Source: Diphasiastrum complanatum (taxonomy: Eukaryota > Streptophyta > Lycopodiopsida > Lycopodiales > Lycopodiaceae). From it: 64,000 bases of DNA. A model generated the notes under the pieces. The model was given only the letters and a program-made list of their open reading frames with translations, was not told where the DNA came from and did not search any database. Location: NCBI GenBank assembly GCA_029204225.1, contig CM055101.1, positions 33,857,683-33,921,682 on the forward strand, read 5' to 3'. This document shows, one piece after another, positions 25,271 through 37,400 of this stretch. The position numbers and the translations under genes are program-made. Each line of letters starts with the position of its first letter. Position 1 is the stretch's first letter.

Positions 25271-28200
25271 ATGTCATCCATGGGTGGATATTTGATGGAA
25301 TCAAGTGAGAGACTCACTTCCACAAATTATTCCATTTGGAAAGTGAGAATGGAATCACTCCTAGTGATCCATGATCTATATGACATAGTTCAAGGAGTAG
25401 GGGAAGAGCCTCAAACTCCCCAAGAACAAGCCAAATACAAGAAGAGAGCAAGATTAGCTCTACATTGCATAAAGTTAAATGTATGCAATGACCTCTTGAA
25501 AGAGGTGTCTTCTTGTACCTCATCCAAAGAGGCTTGGGATTCATAAAGAGCATTTATGAATCCAACAATACTTCAAGAATCCTCATGCTAAGAAATCAAA
25601 TTTTCCAAAGCATGAAAGGAGGTGGAGAGAGTGGACAAGAGTATGTCCTTAGGATCAAATCTCTTAACGAGGAGTTAAGTGCAATAGGAGAGAAGATCCA
25701 AGATCAAGAACTGGTACAAATCATCTTGAATGGTCTAGGTGATGAGTTTACAAACTTAGTCCAATCATTTGTCATTCAAGACTCTCTTCCATCCATTGAA
25801 AAGTTGCACAATGTTCTTGTGGCCGAGGAGAGTAGGCTTCTACACCTCAAGACAAGAATGGATAGCATGTCACTTAATGGAGGAGAGGAGAAAGCTAACT
25901 TTACATCTAAAGGCAAGAAGAAGCAAAATCCATTCAAGAAAAATCAAGGCAAGGAGGCCGAGATGAAGAATGGAGGATCTACCTCCAAAGGCAAAGTGAA
26001 GAACAAGGCAAAACTAAAGTGTTTCTTTTGTGGAAAGAAAGGACACTTTGCCTTAGAATGCTACTTGAAGAAGAATCAACAAGCCAAAGGAGATCAAGGG
26101 AACATTGCTCAAGAGGAAGAAGATGAGGATGGATTCAACACATCCTTAATGGTTGCATCTACACCAACTTCAAGTCAAGACACATGGTGGATAGATAGTG
26201 GGGCTAGTTCCCACATGTCCTTTAACAAGCATTATTTTTCTACTCTTCTATATTGTAATGACTCTAAGAAGTCAATATACACTGCTAGTGATCAAGCATG
26301 CAAGATAGATGGCATAGGATCTATACCTCTTTGCTTAGGCACATCTAAAAGGGTAGATCTAGATAATGTTTTGTATGTTCCTACCATTCCAAGAAACTTG
26401 CTTAGTGTAGGACAATTAATGGACAATGGACTAGATGTACATTTCAAGAATGGAGTTTGTTCCATCTTGAAAAATGATAAGTGCATAGCTAGTGGCATTA
26501 AGCAAGGTAGACTTTTCAAGTTGGATGCTAATGTTGCAAGTGAAAGTGTGAACTTGGCTAGGGAGGAGCTAACTCAAGTGGAGATTTGGCATAAGAGATT
26601 AGGCCATCCTAATCTTCAATCTATGGAGTCAATGGCAAGCAAGGAACTAGCTCTCGGCCTACCAAGAGCTTTCAAGAAGTGTGGAAAAATGTGTGAGGCA
26701 TGTGGCCTTGCAAAGTCACACAAGTCTTCTTACAAGAGATCTTCATCAAGATCTCTCTCTCGCTTGGATCTCATACATTCTAATGTACGTAGTTTTTCAC
26801 ATGCAAGTAATGGAGGTGCCTTGATGTATGTAACTTTTATAGATGATGTACTAGATTCACATGGATTGAATTACTATCAAAGAAAAGTCTTGTTTATGAA
26901 GCTTTCATTAAGTTCAAGTCTCTAGTAGAGAAACAACTCAGTACTTCTATCAAAGCACTAAGATGTGATAATGGAGGAGAGTACACCTCCAATAAAATGA
27001 AAGACTTTTGTGAGATCAATGGTATTAAGTTACAATACACTTGTTCCTACACCCCTCAACAAAATGGGATGGCCGAGAGGAAAAATAGGAGTATATGTGA
27101 GTGTGCAAAGTCCTTGAGGCTTGATGCATCACTTCCCATCTCATTTTGGGGAGAAGCCATAACATGTGCTAATTATTTGTGTAATAGACTTCCTAGTAGT
27201 GCTATAGATGGGATCTCACCTTATCAAGCCTTGTTTGATAATAAACCCAATGTAAAAGATTTTAAGATCTTTGGATGTACTTGTTATGTACACATTCCTT
27301 TGAAAACTAGAAGGAAAGAAGATGCTACCTCCTTCAAAGGAATCTTTGTTGGCTATGGAGAAAATAGCAAGGGATATAGGATATATGACCCTACATCCAA
27401 GAAAGTAAAGGTAAGCAAGGATGTACTTTTTGATGTGTCACAATTTGCTAAGAGCTTGTCAAATGGATCTAACCCATTGTGCATTGAAGATCTTGACAAA
27501 TCCGAGGAGGATCTTGAGAAATCCGAGGAGGATCTTGAGAAATCCGAGGAGGATCTTGAGAAACCCGAGGAGGATCATGACAAACCCGAGGATGGAGATT
27601 TGGATCCGAGTCAAAAGAGGCCGAGAAGATCATCAAGGGGCAAGGTCGAGCCCTCAAGTCTTACCTATGTGGACAAGGGAAAGCAAAAGGAAGGCTCTAC
27701 ATCTTCTACCTCTTACTCTTTTTTAGCTACATTGCTTGAAGAACCATTATCTTTTGAAGAAGCATGTAAATCTAAAGTTTGGAGAGATGCAATGCAAGTA
27801 GAGTATGATGCATTAGAAGAGAATCATACTTGGACTCTTGTAAATCTTCCAAGAGGAAAGAAACCACTTGCATGTAAGTGGATTTATAGAATTAAGTCCA
27901 ATCAAGATGGATCTATTAGTAAGTACAAAGCTAGGCTTGTTGCTAAGGGATTTCTTCAAATAAAAGGATTGGATTATGAAGAAACATTTGCACCTGTAGC
28001 TAAGCTTGTAACTATTAGATTAATCATTTGCATTGCTACTTTGTTCAAATGGGATCTCTACCAAATGGATGTGACAAATGCCTTCTTGAATGGCTTCTTA
28101 GAAGAGGAAATCTACATGATGCAACCCGAGGGCTTCATCAAGGTTGGTGAGGAGCAAAAGGTGTGCTACTTAAGGAAGAGCCTATATGGCTTGAAACAAG

Positions 28201-29291
28201 CACCTAGAGCTTGGTACTCTAGGTTGCATGATTTTCTCTATTCCCTTGGTTTTGTACTAAGTGCTTATGAACCTTCTTTATATTTTAAATGTAATGAAGG
28301 AAAGATCATCATTTTGGTTCTTTATGTTGATGACATCATTATGACAGGAAATGATGATGATGGCATAGGCAAAGTAAAAGTTGACTTATCTAGTGAGTTC
28401 AAGATGGTAGATCTAGGCTTCCTAAAGTTTATACTTGGGGTAGAAGTGTCTAGAAGTAGCAATTGTACTTTCATAAGTCAATCTAAGTATGCTACTTCCA
28501 TTCTTGAAAGATTTGGTATGAAAGATTGTAAGGGGATTGACACCCCTATGGAGCATGTTGTGAAAGCAACTAATGAAGGTGATGAAGCATCCTTTGAGGA
28601 CATCACTCTCTTTAGGAAGCTTATAGGCTCTCTAATCTATTTAACCATCACTAGACCTGACTTAAGTTTTTGTGTAAGAAAGTTGAGTCAAAGTATGCAA
28701 GCTCCTTTAGTTCGTCATTGGAAAAGTGCCAAGAGAGTACTTAGATATGTTTCTAGTACTAGATTTTTTGGCATACTTTATGAAGGATCTAACTTGCACT
28801 TGAGAGCCTACTCGGATTCAGATTTTGCAGGTGACAAGATGGATAGGAAGTCCATTAGTGCATTTGCAACATTTCTTTGTGGAGGAGTGATATCTTGGCT
28901 TTCCAAAAAGCAAGATACAATCTCACTGTCTTCTTGTGAAGCCGAGTACAAGGCATTGACTTCAACAACCAAAGAGCTCCTATGGCTAAGAAGACTCTTG
29001 ATGGAACTACATGTGCTAGAGGCCGAGGAGATCCCTTACATATTTTGTGACAATCAAGCTTCTCAACAAATAGCTTCAAATCCTATCTTCCATGCTAGAA
29101 CAAAGCATATTGAGCTAGCTCACCACTTTGTGAGGGAGAAGGTACAATCCAAGGAAGTGCAACTACATCATGTACCATCATCCGAATGCATAGCTGATAT
29201 CTTAACCAAACCATTGTCCAAAGATCCATTTTTTAAGTTAAGATATGCTCTTGGAATTGTAGATAGATGTACACTAGATTTGCCAAGTTAG
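25271..29291 (+). pseudogene. Copia-C gag-pol polyprotein (two or three frame breaks)
   Basis: Gag starts MSSMGGYLMESSERLTSTNY at 25271 and ends early at a TAA near 25544. A one-base shift restores the frame read over 25548-26850, which has the gag core (LRNQIFQSMKGGGESG), the zinc knuckle CFFCGKKGHFALEC, the protease WWIDSGASSHMS, the integrase HHCC (HKRLGH...CEACGLAK) and the start of the integrase core. A second shift near 26850 breaks the core. From 26997 to the TAG at 29289-29291 the frame is continuous: integrase end (PQQNGMAERKNR), a 7-residue acidic repeat, RT ([26 protein letters not shown]) and RNase H (YSDSDFAGD, ADILTKPL). The frame choice follows homology to Copia-E. Confidence 0.93.
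27493..27596 (+). repeat. 21-bp coding repeats (acidic heptads) in Copia-C pol
   Basis: Four to five 21-base repeats encode KSEEDLE-type heptads between integrase and RT. Copia-E lacks the repeats here and has a shorter acidic linker. Confidence 0.9.
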
Positions 29292-29292
29292 A

Positions 29293-30163
29293 AGTGAGGA
29301 GGAGTGTTGAAAATTGTCACTTCTCACTTGACATTGGTTCATGTAAATATTGATCAAACATTAGAATATATTGATGATCTGATTTCACATGTGTGGAGCC
29401 TGTTCCCACGTGTGAAAGGATGTATTTTTCATATTTGTATATATCCAAATTGAATTTGTATCATTCTAGTTAGTGTGAACATGAAATGACTAGTTTTTAG
29501 TCAAGTTGACTAGTCACCTACAAATTAGCTTTTCCTTGCATGTGCATGAGTAAATGCTCCCACATGGCAAGTGGATGTTCACACGTGTGTATAGAGTACT
29601 AGAAGATAAGAGTTGACCATTTTCCTTAGATCCTATTTTGTAGAAAATATTCCTATATTCTAGGAGACTAGCTTTTTGGATTTTAGTCATATTCTAGAAG
29701 GTCAACTATTGGATAAGGATCAAGGATGGATCAAATGGATAGATCTGAGTGATGTGGCACTCTTCATACGTGTGAAGGCCTGCTGGACTGTACCAGACTC
29801 ATGGATGTACTTGATCCATAAAAGGATCATCATTTTGCTAAAAATATTGATGAGACTTTTGTACTCTACACTTTTGTGAGATTTCTAGTCATTTGTCTTG
29901 TGATTATTATGTATGATTGCTATCTAGTATCATTGTACTTGTTGTTTCAGGTGCAGGCCGTACAGTGGACAGTACTCCACACGTGTGAGGCCGCTCTCAC
30001 TAAAAAATGATGTGTTGATCCATTGCTCTTGCAATCCAAGTGTAGTGAATCTAGATCAAGATCTAATGTGTAGAACTTGATAGATTCATTGATTAAGAAA
30101 CCAATAACTCTCTATGATTGTAAAGTACAATCATTATTGTCCTAAAAACTGTAAAATTTATCA
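29293..30163 (+). repeat. Copia-C polypurine tract and 3' LTR (859 bp)
   Basis: AGTGAGGAGGAG precedes the LTR at 29305. The LTR ends AAATTTATCA at 30163 and is followed by AAATG. Confidence 0.93.
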
Positions 30164-30168
30164 AAATG

Positions 30169-30661
30169 TGGCTCTATATATACAATAAGTGGGAGCTCAT
30201 GGTACTGATCATCCCTATGATCCCACATGTGTGAAGGTTCTTTGTCATATGATGATTCATCATGCAAAATTGACACTTGGACAAAACCTTCTATTTTGAG
30301 CACTTTTGGTCCATTTTTCTTCTATATGGAGATCTACTTGGAAATCTTCTAGAAGTCAAAATTCGCCTACTTCAGCTTATTCCACACATGTGAGTTGTCC
30401 TCTACACATGGGATATGACACCTAATCAAAGGATGTGGCTCATGCAATCAATAGATTGTTGCCATGTGTCATATGTCTAGAAAACTAGTTTTTGGCCTTT
30501 TTAGCCACTAGAACTTGAATTAAATCATATGTACAACCTATATGATTATGGTTCATGACAAGTACACTATTTTCACACGTGGGAATAGGCTCCACACATG
30601 TGTAATCATCCTATATACATGATTTTTGACCTCTACCAAGCTTATTTTTGCATTTTTCACA
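30169..30661 (-). repeat. LARD1 5' LTR, part 2
   Basis: Continues the LTR from 23810 after the Copia-C insertion (TGGCTCTATATATAC) and ends GCATTTTTCACA, followed by AGTAT. Confidence 0.9.
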
Positions 30662-30666
30662 AGTAT

Positions 30667-30892
30667 TTGGCTCATGCAATCAATAGATTAATGCCATGTG
30701 TCATATATCTAGAAAACTAGTTTTTGGCCATTTTAGCCACTAGAACTTGAATTAAATCATATGTACAACATATATGATTATGGTACATGACAAGTACACT
30801 AGTTTCACATGTGGAAACAGGCTCCACACATGTGTATTTATCTATATACAAGATTTTTGGCCTCTACCAAGCTTATTTTTGCATTTTTCACA
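30667..30892 (-). repeat. LARD2 LTR, last portion
   Basis: Continues the LTR interrupted at 19043 (TTGGCTCATGCAATC onward) and ends TTTTTCACA. This explains the apparent duplicated LTR tail next to LARD1. Confidence 0.8.
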
Positions 30893-31050
30893 CAAAGTTC
30901 TCAACGAAGAGGTCAACTTGTAGTAATGTAGAACGCAAGACATGACAGCAGATTTTTTTACCGAAGCATTAAGTTTGGATATACACCGAAGATTTTGTGT
31001 AGAACTAAGTTTGAAGGTCAAGGCATTCAAGAATTCAGATTAAAGGAGAG
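30893..31050 (+). pseudogene. Copia-B RNase H tail
   Basis: The end of a copia RNase H with FTEALSLD-like residues and RRFCVELSLKVKAF, close to the end of Copia-G pol (53820-53953), directly followed by a purine tract and the 3' LTR. Stops are present (NL*). Confidence 0.8.
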
Positions 31051-32154
31051 TGTTGGATTAGTCTCCTTTTTACTAATCGACTAATCGGTTTTAATCTTCA
31101 TCCATTGTTTATCCAGTTCTGCGGATTTTCCCGTGTCTTTTCACAGTTTATAGTTTTCCAAATGTTTTTACACAGTCTGCAAAAATACACGGAGTTTGAC
31201 AATAGTGTCGCAGTTTTTGCCTGCCAGAAATTTCATTGAAAAATACAGTGTCGTCTTTTTTGCTGTTTTTGCCTGTCAGGATTTGCGAGCAAATATGAAG
31301 AGTCATATTTTTTGCTTTTTCAAAAGTGCCTCAAATGTTAAGGAAATGACTCTAGAAAAGTGTGGGATTACCCTAAATAAGATTTAAGGACAATGTCGGG
31401 TTTTCTGCAAAAAGCCAACACTGTCGCATTTTTACGACAGTGTCGTCTGTGACTGTTTTGGTTCATTTCTGCAGAAGTGACAATCTAGTTCATTTATGCA
31501 GACAGACTGTTTACGACCAATTTTCATCGCTTATCAACAATCAATGACAAGGAAATGCCAGTAGATCAGCCAACTGGCAATCACATTTTACGACCTAATT
31601 GCTTAGTATATATAGCTGTTCATATTCATACATCTTATGATCATCGAAGAGATCAAGTTCTCAAGCTCAGTAAGTATTGTAGTTAGCTCTCTATCAAGCT
31701 TTCAAACTTGAACTCTCTTGAGCATTCTAGCTCAGTCTTTTAGAGATTTATTTTAGAGTTGCTATTGTGCTATTGCTTATCAGCATAACTTCTTATTATC
31801 AGACTTATTCTCAGTTACTCAGAGACAGCTTAGAGTGTGCGGTTTCTATCCGCTATTGTCTTGCGCTCATTAGTATCTGATTTGTTTTTCTGAATCAATA
31901 CTATCACCTTATTGTGTTCAATATATGTCAAAATGCATGCATCTCTGTATTGCTTTTGTAACTGATAGAAATTCTTTGAGAATTCAATAGTTCATGTTTG
32001 GCTATGTAATCACTTAGTATCTAGCGATTTCAAAGTTAGTTACTAAAAATTGAACGTGATTTCCATCACTACTACTTTGTTCAATTTTTTATAGGCGTAG
32101 TCATGCACTTGAAATAGGAAGTTTCCGTTGATATCATCTATCCTATTTTTGACA
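31051..32154 (+). repeat. Copia-B 3' LTR (1104 bp)
   Basis: Starts TGTTGGATTAGTCTCC and ends TTTTTGACA, followed by CTTCG. A close match to 15520-16620. Confidence 0.93.
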
Positions 32155-32338
32155 CTTCGTCTGTTGGCGTGGGGATCCGAGATGTAGTCGGAGGGCTCAG
32201 CTTAACACGAGCTGCCATGTGGAGATTTCTCAAAATTTCATTTTGCCTATAAGTCTGAAGCTGCTGCGTAGAAACCCTAATTCTCTGAGGCTCTCTTGCA
32301 GTTTGTTTTTTCCTTGCCATATGCTTACTTCTAGCCAT
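32155..32338 (-). pseudogene. Histone H3-like gene B, N-terminal part
   Basis: The minus frame from ATG 32338 reads MARSKHMARKKQTAREPQ. The inner ATG at 32320 gives MARKKQTARE, almost the H3 N-terminus. A Q/R-rich tail and PPTTSRIPTPTDE follow. The frame breaks at Copia-B (32155). Taken together with 15519 downward and one copy of the 5-bp duplication, the frame continues (PTDE, then ELRNFIE), so the two parts are one gene. The K4 region (ARKKQT) is preserved. Confidence 0.85.
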
Positions 32339-32928
32339 AAACAACTCAAAAATATGCTAAATAGATTTAACGGGTGTCAGAAATTCAATCCACAACAGAA
32401 ATAAAATCTACAAAATTATTGTATCCTCCATTGATAAAAGTGAAAAATATTTTTTTGCCATGCATACCAAAGTTCAACTAGAATTTTTGGCCCTGTATAG
32501 CTCATTGCAAGGTATTTGGGCAGTATCGCATATGTGCGTATAGTGACGTAGATAGATTACCAACTGCAAGTTCTGCGCACAAGTTCAATATTGGGCTTTT
32601 GGAATATTCTAAAGAATTTTTTTCATGGAATATTTGTTTCAAATGAATATTCTTTTTTGCATAGTTGTAAAGTGGATCAAATATTCTAATATTCGACAAC
32701 ACAATTATTTCTGGTGACACGTGTTCAATTTCAAAACTGTATAAATACCATTTCAACGGCAACATAACATTTTTAGTAATTTTTTTCCCTTCTACCGTTG
32801 TTTAGGTCGTACATATCGTTCTTTTGCGTAGTTCCTTATAACCTTAATATTGCTATTGAAGACTGCGCACATATTCGATACATATAGTTAATTTGTTGTT
32901 TTTTTTTTGTTAATATTACTTTAACACA
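32339..32928 (+). promoter_or_regulatory. Divergent intergenic region between H3-like B and gene B
   Basis: ACACGTGT at about 32717 and TATAAATA at 32740-32747 on the plus strand, about 180 bases before the gene B ATG. The arrangement parallels 1501-2226. No coding frame is supported. Confidence 0.45.
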
Positions 32929-34451
32929 ATGTCTTTAGGTTCATGTAGATCTGATCCGAAGATCGTGCTCTCTTCATTTCTCGACGATTTTGGTATTATC
33001 GAAGCTAGGGAATACTTTATATCGTTGTTTCATCCTTTTCTTCATGTTTTTGCTACAACTCATCATAATAGACACATGTTCTTTGAGCCTTACAAGATAT
33101 TCAAAAGTTTTGTTACATTGCCTTTGCAAACGTTTGAGAATATGGCTTTTTTGCATTACACTAATATTGTCAAGCATGTTGATATTCATCTGAAAATTAG
33201 ATTGGATCGATGATATACAAAACTTTATGAGAAATTTCAGTTTTCTGGTCACTACCAAATTTGCCGCAAGAAGTTTACATTAGTTGAGTATCAATCTGCA
33301 TTTATATCATATTTGATTATTTTGATCCCAGATGAAGTGGATTCCTCAAGTTCCATGCAAACTTCACCTCCCTTCTTTTCACAAGATCAGAAGATCAAGG
33401 ATATATTCAAGTTTCTTGAAGAAACTGACATAAAATATGACAATATTAAAGAATTTGACCCAACTGATAATCGATCTGCATTTGTAAGAGAGACCGAATG
33501 TGCTATGTATGAATCAAATGAAATTCCTTCTCGGTCCTTTTTTTATTTACCTAAATATTACATAGATAATGATAGTTATCTCACTGTACCTTACTTGTGC
33601 GATTTTTTTGATTATCGTGAAGATAAAATGTTATGTATTTTAGCCAAAACATTAGGTGAGTTTTCTAACATTCTTGATTTTGAGTATGATGACATTGTTC
33701 CTAGAGTAGATGATGAGATCGATGATAATACACTTTGTCCCTAAGAGTGTTTGCAATAGTCTTTGTCGAAGACCCGTGAGCATCAAAAAGAATTCTCTCA
33801 GAGGATGAGTTCATTGCTTTCCAAACCCAATTTGGTTTAGGGCCTCGAAAAATATGCCAACCAAATGAGTTAAGCTCACAAAAGGGTCACAGAATAGACC
33901 ACCCCGAATTGATTGAAGCAGATACCGTTGAATGTGTGAGTTCTTTTATTTTTTGTGCATGCAAGTTCATTTTACATACTGTTTATATTCATTATAAGAA
34001 CTAACATTTTAATTTTTCATATTTTCAGGAGGTCGTTCTTATTGACAAATTTGTCATTCGACGAGGCCGCTTTTGAACCTACTCAGGCAAATTTAACAAG
34101 GACAGCGGCCTTGGAAATTATCTCAAATTTTTCAAAAAACATGAGATTTGTGTTGCCCATTTGAAGTTCATTGCTCAAGGTGAAACAATTTTTATGGCAG
34201 TAAAGGCATTGTCTCATTACTTAGGTGGTCATAAGTTCATTAAACACTCAATTGTACTCAAGATTTTAGATTATGGACCCGAGAATACTATTCTCCAATT
34301 TGCTCATTTTGCTTTGTATGCAACTTAATAGAATTATGTCAAGAAAAGAAAAATGCATATCTTTTGGATCCATTTGAAAGAAGAGAATTTTTCCACGACA
34401 ACAAAATGCAACTGGTACTAGAAAAAGAAAAAGAAGATGGCAAGAAAATAT
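32929..34451 (+). pseudogene. Gene B: unknown intron-containing gene, single in-frame stop
   Basis: From ATG 32929 the frame reads MSLGSCRSDPKIVLSSFLDD through a TGA at 33211-33213 and continues in the same frame to 33744 (YTKLYEKFQFSGHYQICRKK, then an acidic end). That is about 270 codons. A second frame carries FIAFQTQFGLGPRKI at 33805-33935, followed by a GTGAGT...TTTTCAG intron (about 33936-34029). An exon with KFFKKHEICVAHLKF and SHYLGGHKFIKHSIV follows, and an acidic/basic end near 34451. No known domain is recognised. The promoter faces H3-like B. The few stops and shifts suggest recent decay of a formerly long protein. Confidence 0.5.
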
Positions 34452-34486
34452 AGATATATTCAATCAGGTGGAAATGTATTATTTTT

Positions 34487-37400
34487 TCAAAAAAAAATTA
34501 CAAATATATAGTACAATGTTGTGTCTGTCAATCTACCTCCCTTGATGTATAAATTTACATGTCTTTCTAAACTTGATGTACTTTGTAAATTTTGTTTGAT
34601 GTCGTATTTGTGCTCGTCAATAGAACCATTGAAATAGCTGAAGAACACATCCATGTCTACCATTGAGGCCACCATGCTGTGTGGTTTTATGAAATGCTGC
34701 TCTTGCTTGCCAATGAGATTTTTCCATCCCTTGTGAAGACCATATACTCAAACTTCCATGATTTTTAGCTAAGGATTTGAAAAGGTGTTGTAATATGTGC
34801 TGCAAAATATCAACAATATCTATCAATAAGTATATTTTAAAAAATAAAATAAAATGGAAACTTAATATCTGTTTTTAAATGCTCACCATGTAATGTGTGA
34901 TATGATCCTCTCCCCAAGCCACTTCAACTGCATCTACAAACTCAACACAACGTTTCTGGAGCAGTCACAAGTCATTGTTTGAAAATATTTCCTTTCGTAA
35001 TATTTTAACCATATCATCTATTTTTTTTTCCATACTTCAACTTTCATTAACCGTGTTACTCAATCCTGTACAAAATCTTGAGTAGCAACTACGATGTCTC
35101 TCCAAACTAAGTAACGAGTCTTAGATGGCTTTCCTGAATGGTTAGATAAAAATCTTCGTGTCTTTACACCGCCAATGCTTGGCTTGCAAGGTACATTTCC
35201 TTTTTTTCTCGAAAGCTTAAAGTCCTTTTGTATTTTAACATGTCCTTTATGGAGACCTGCTTTAGACAGAACATCTTCTAATATAGAAATAGCCTCCTTG
35301 GAAGATGATTCTGGCTTTGTGTTCCAATATGTGACAATACACAAGCTTTTCGATTATTCTAACCTCAGCATGGAGGGTGCAAATATGTACGTTTCAGTTT
35401 TCAATTTGGATCCTCTTTGTCTTTTGTTATTCTTGTATTCTTGGTCATGTCATTTGATGATTTTATACAATATAAACATGGATTTTTAGAGGTTGGTCCA
35501 TGGGAAACGTTGAGCATACATTTTAAAAATTCCAAATCACCAGCCAAATGCCACTCTATCTTGAAGTCTCCTATTCCAGGTACATTGAAAAGTTCCCCAT
35601 CCATATGCTCTTTGATGATTCTGGGATATGTTGTTTGTTAAACACCCATGACAGAATGTCATGATCAATGGATAGACAAAAAACTAGTCAATTGATAACA
35701 ATATCAAAACCCAAGTAATATACAATATCAAAACTCATTAGATATTAAAATATCATACCTCAAAGGCTACCGACCACCAGATTTTGTTCTCGGACTGAAC
35801 ACTGAAGTTAAAATCTCCTTGATCGTTAGTCTTTTGAAGTGCTCCATTCATGAGTGTTATACTCACTCTCTCCATTTTTTGTTCTTTAATAAGTTCTGAT
35901 TTATCCAGCTTCAGTACCAAGACTATCTTATTGTCTACCTTTTTCGTGGAAATATTATAGAAATGTATAATAAATCTTATTAACGTATTCATATCGACAA
36001 ACGAGCTAATTGATTGATTGTAAGACATGGATTTTTTGTCCTTTGATTGATATACTTCCTCGATATGAAATGGAACACCTATAATCTTTTGAATTCCTCT
36101 GTTCATTGAATCACGCTCCGATTTTATTTGAAATGGTCATGGAATAGGAAATTTCTTAATGCTAACCAGTGTCAAAGCTTGTTTGATGATCTTAAATATG
36201 GTGCCATAAGCATCTCTGCTTATTCCAGTAAAATTACATGCTCCTAGAATTATAGTATTGTCAAGTATTTTTACTTCAATCGTTAATGCATCAACAATTT
36301 TTATCTTAATATGATTGTTTCGATTATTGGTCATCAATGACTCAGTTGATTTTGTTGTCAACACAGAGCCCAAAGACTTGCCTATAGTAGCATTGTCTTT
36401 GACATTTTGATTCCCAACCAATGCAATCTGTAAAAAAAGAAAATAATAATAATAGATGATTAATGTTACAATTTACAGTCATGCTAAAACATTATAAGAT
36501 CAAAACTCTTGAAGTATAAAAAAGATTGCAAAGGCCAAAAGTCAAAAACTTACTTGAATGCATAAATTCTTCTTTTTGATAGCCTCCTATTGATGACAAA
36601 TTATGAATATTTGTGTTGATCACTCGCTTTCGTTTTTTTGTTTTTACATCTTTCAATAGTTGTGAGTATGCAGAACGGCCATTATTTAATTTGATTTTCA
36701 TTTGATCAATCTCTTTTCTTGTACTCACTATGATTTTTTGCAATAATTCACTATTATTTCATAGATTCCAGCAACTTCACAACTTGTATGCTCGAGTGCT
36801 TTCCTCATGTCTCCTTTTTTCATTGCATCGGCCATGGATGGTTTCACTTTTAATTTCTAGACAGATTCTAACTTCTTGGGAGGCCTATATCCTCCATTTG
36901 CTTTTGGGTGTTTCCGTGGTTCTTCTCCTTCAACAATAAGAACATCATGCAGAGTCTACAAAGATGGTAGCTCCTCCATGATAGCATAAGTTTGCACAAA
37001 ATCTGAATACTCTTTTCTAAATCCAGTTCAAGTTCCAGTCTCAAGGAAAACCTTCGTTCTGCATGTTGCACAAACTTCAATTATCAGTCTCAAGGGGATG
37101 GACTTATCATCAAAAAGTTGTTGGTAGGAATAGATTTGGATGGATGGTTTGGTAATGGTAAGAAAACATGATGAAGACTTGGTGGGTGGGTGAAGGAACT
37201 GACAGTTCTATAGTTGCAGCCTTGGACCCTTGAAATGTCAAGCTTTGACCACCACTTGCTAGGTGAGGAGCTCATTTTATTTTGCAGGTTCACGGTTGTC
37301 TTCATCTTTCTTTTTCTGCAACTCTTTCTTTTGATCCATTACTTTTGGATCTCTTTGGGCTTCATAAGAGGGGATTCAACTTTCATTGCTCTAGAGAGTT

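Larger units (their letters stand above)
23811..30163 (+). mobile_element. Copia-C: nearly complete Ty1/copia element, 6.35 kb
   Basis: LTRs at 23811-24672 and 29305-30163, primer site at 24673, polypurine tract just before 29305, and a perfect 5-bp target duplication AAATG (23806-23810, 30164-30168). The gag-pol frame is open apart from breaks near 25540 and 26850. In the first 165 bases the LTRs differ at five positions, so it is not brand new, but as the innermost element it is the youngest of this nest. Confidence 0.95.
19044..30661 (-). mobile_element. LARD1: non-autonomous copia element with Copia-C in its 5' LTR
   Basis: LTRs at 19044-19876 and 23474-23810 plus 30169-30661 (833 and 830 bp). 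The primer site is at 23462-23473 (minus TGGTATCAGAGC). The target duplication is AGTAT at 19039-19043 and 30662-30666. The interior of about 3.6 kb has no integrase, RT or RNase H core. It carries a damaged zinc-finger gag remnant and a duplicated unknown frame. LTR and leader are the same family as Copia-E (38318-42507), which has a pol and is the likely helper. Inserted in the LTR of LARD2. Confidence 0.85.
15520..32154 (+). mobile_element. Copia-B: copia element with nested insertions, inside H3-like gene B
   Basis: LTRs at 15520-16620 and 31051-32154 are highly similar. The 5' primer site is at 16621-16632. Target duplications are CTTTG (15515-15519) and CTTCG (32155-32159), one mismatch. 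Inside only the leader and the last part of RNase H (30893-31050) remain, the rest being replaced by nested LARD and Copia-C elements. It belongs to the same LTR family as Copia-G (48179). The insertion splits H3-like gene B in frame. Confidence 0.9.

Noticed and set aside
27421-27726. Plus frame with repeated NPRRILR and the minus frame with DPPRISQ
   Set aside because: Shadow frames of the 21-bp repeat in Copia-C pol.
30667-30892. Tandem duplication of the LARD1 LTR tail
   Set aside because: Better explained as the second part of the LARD2 LTR, because AGTAT flanks LARD1 and both parts of the outer LTR then fit together.
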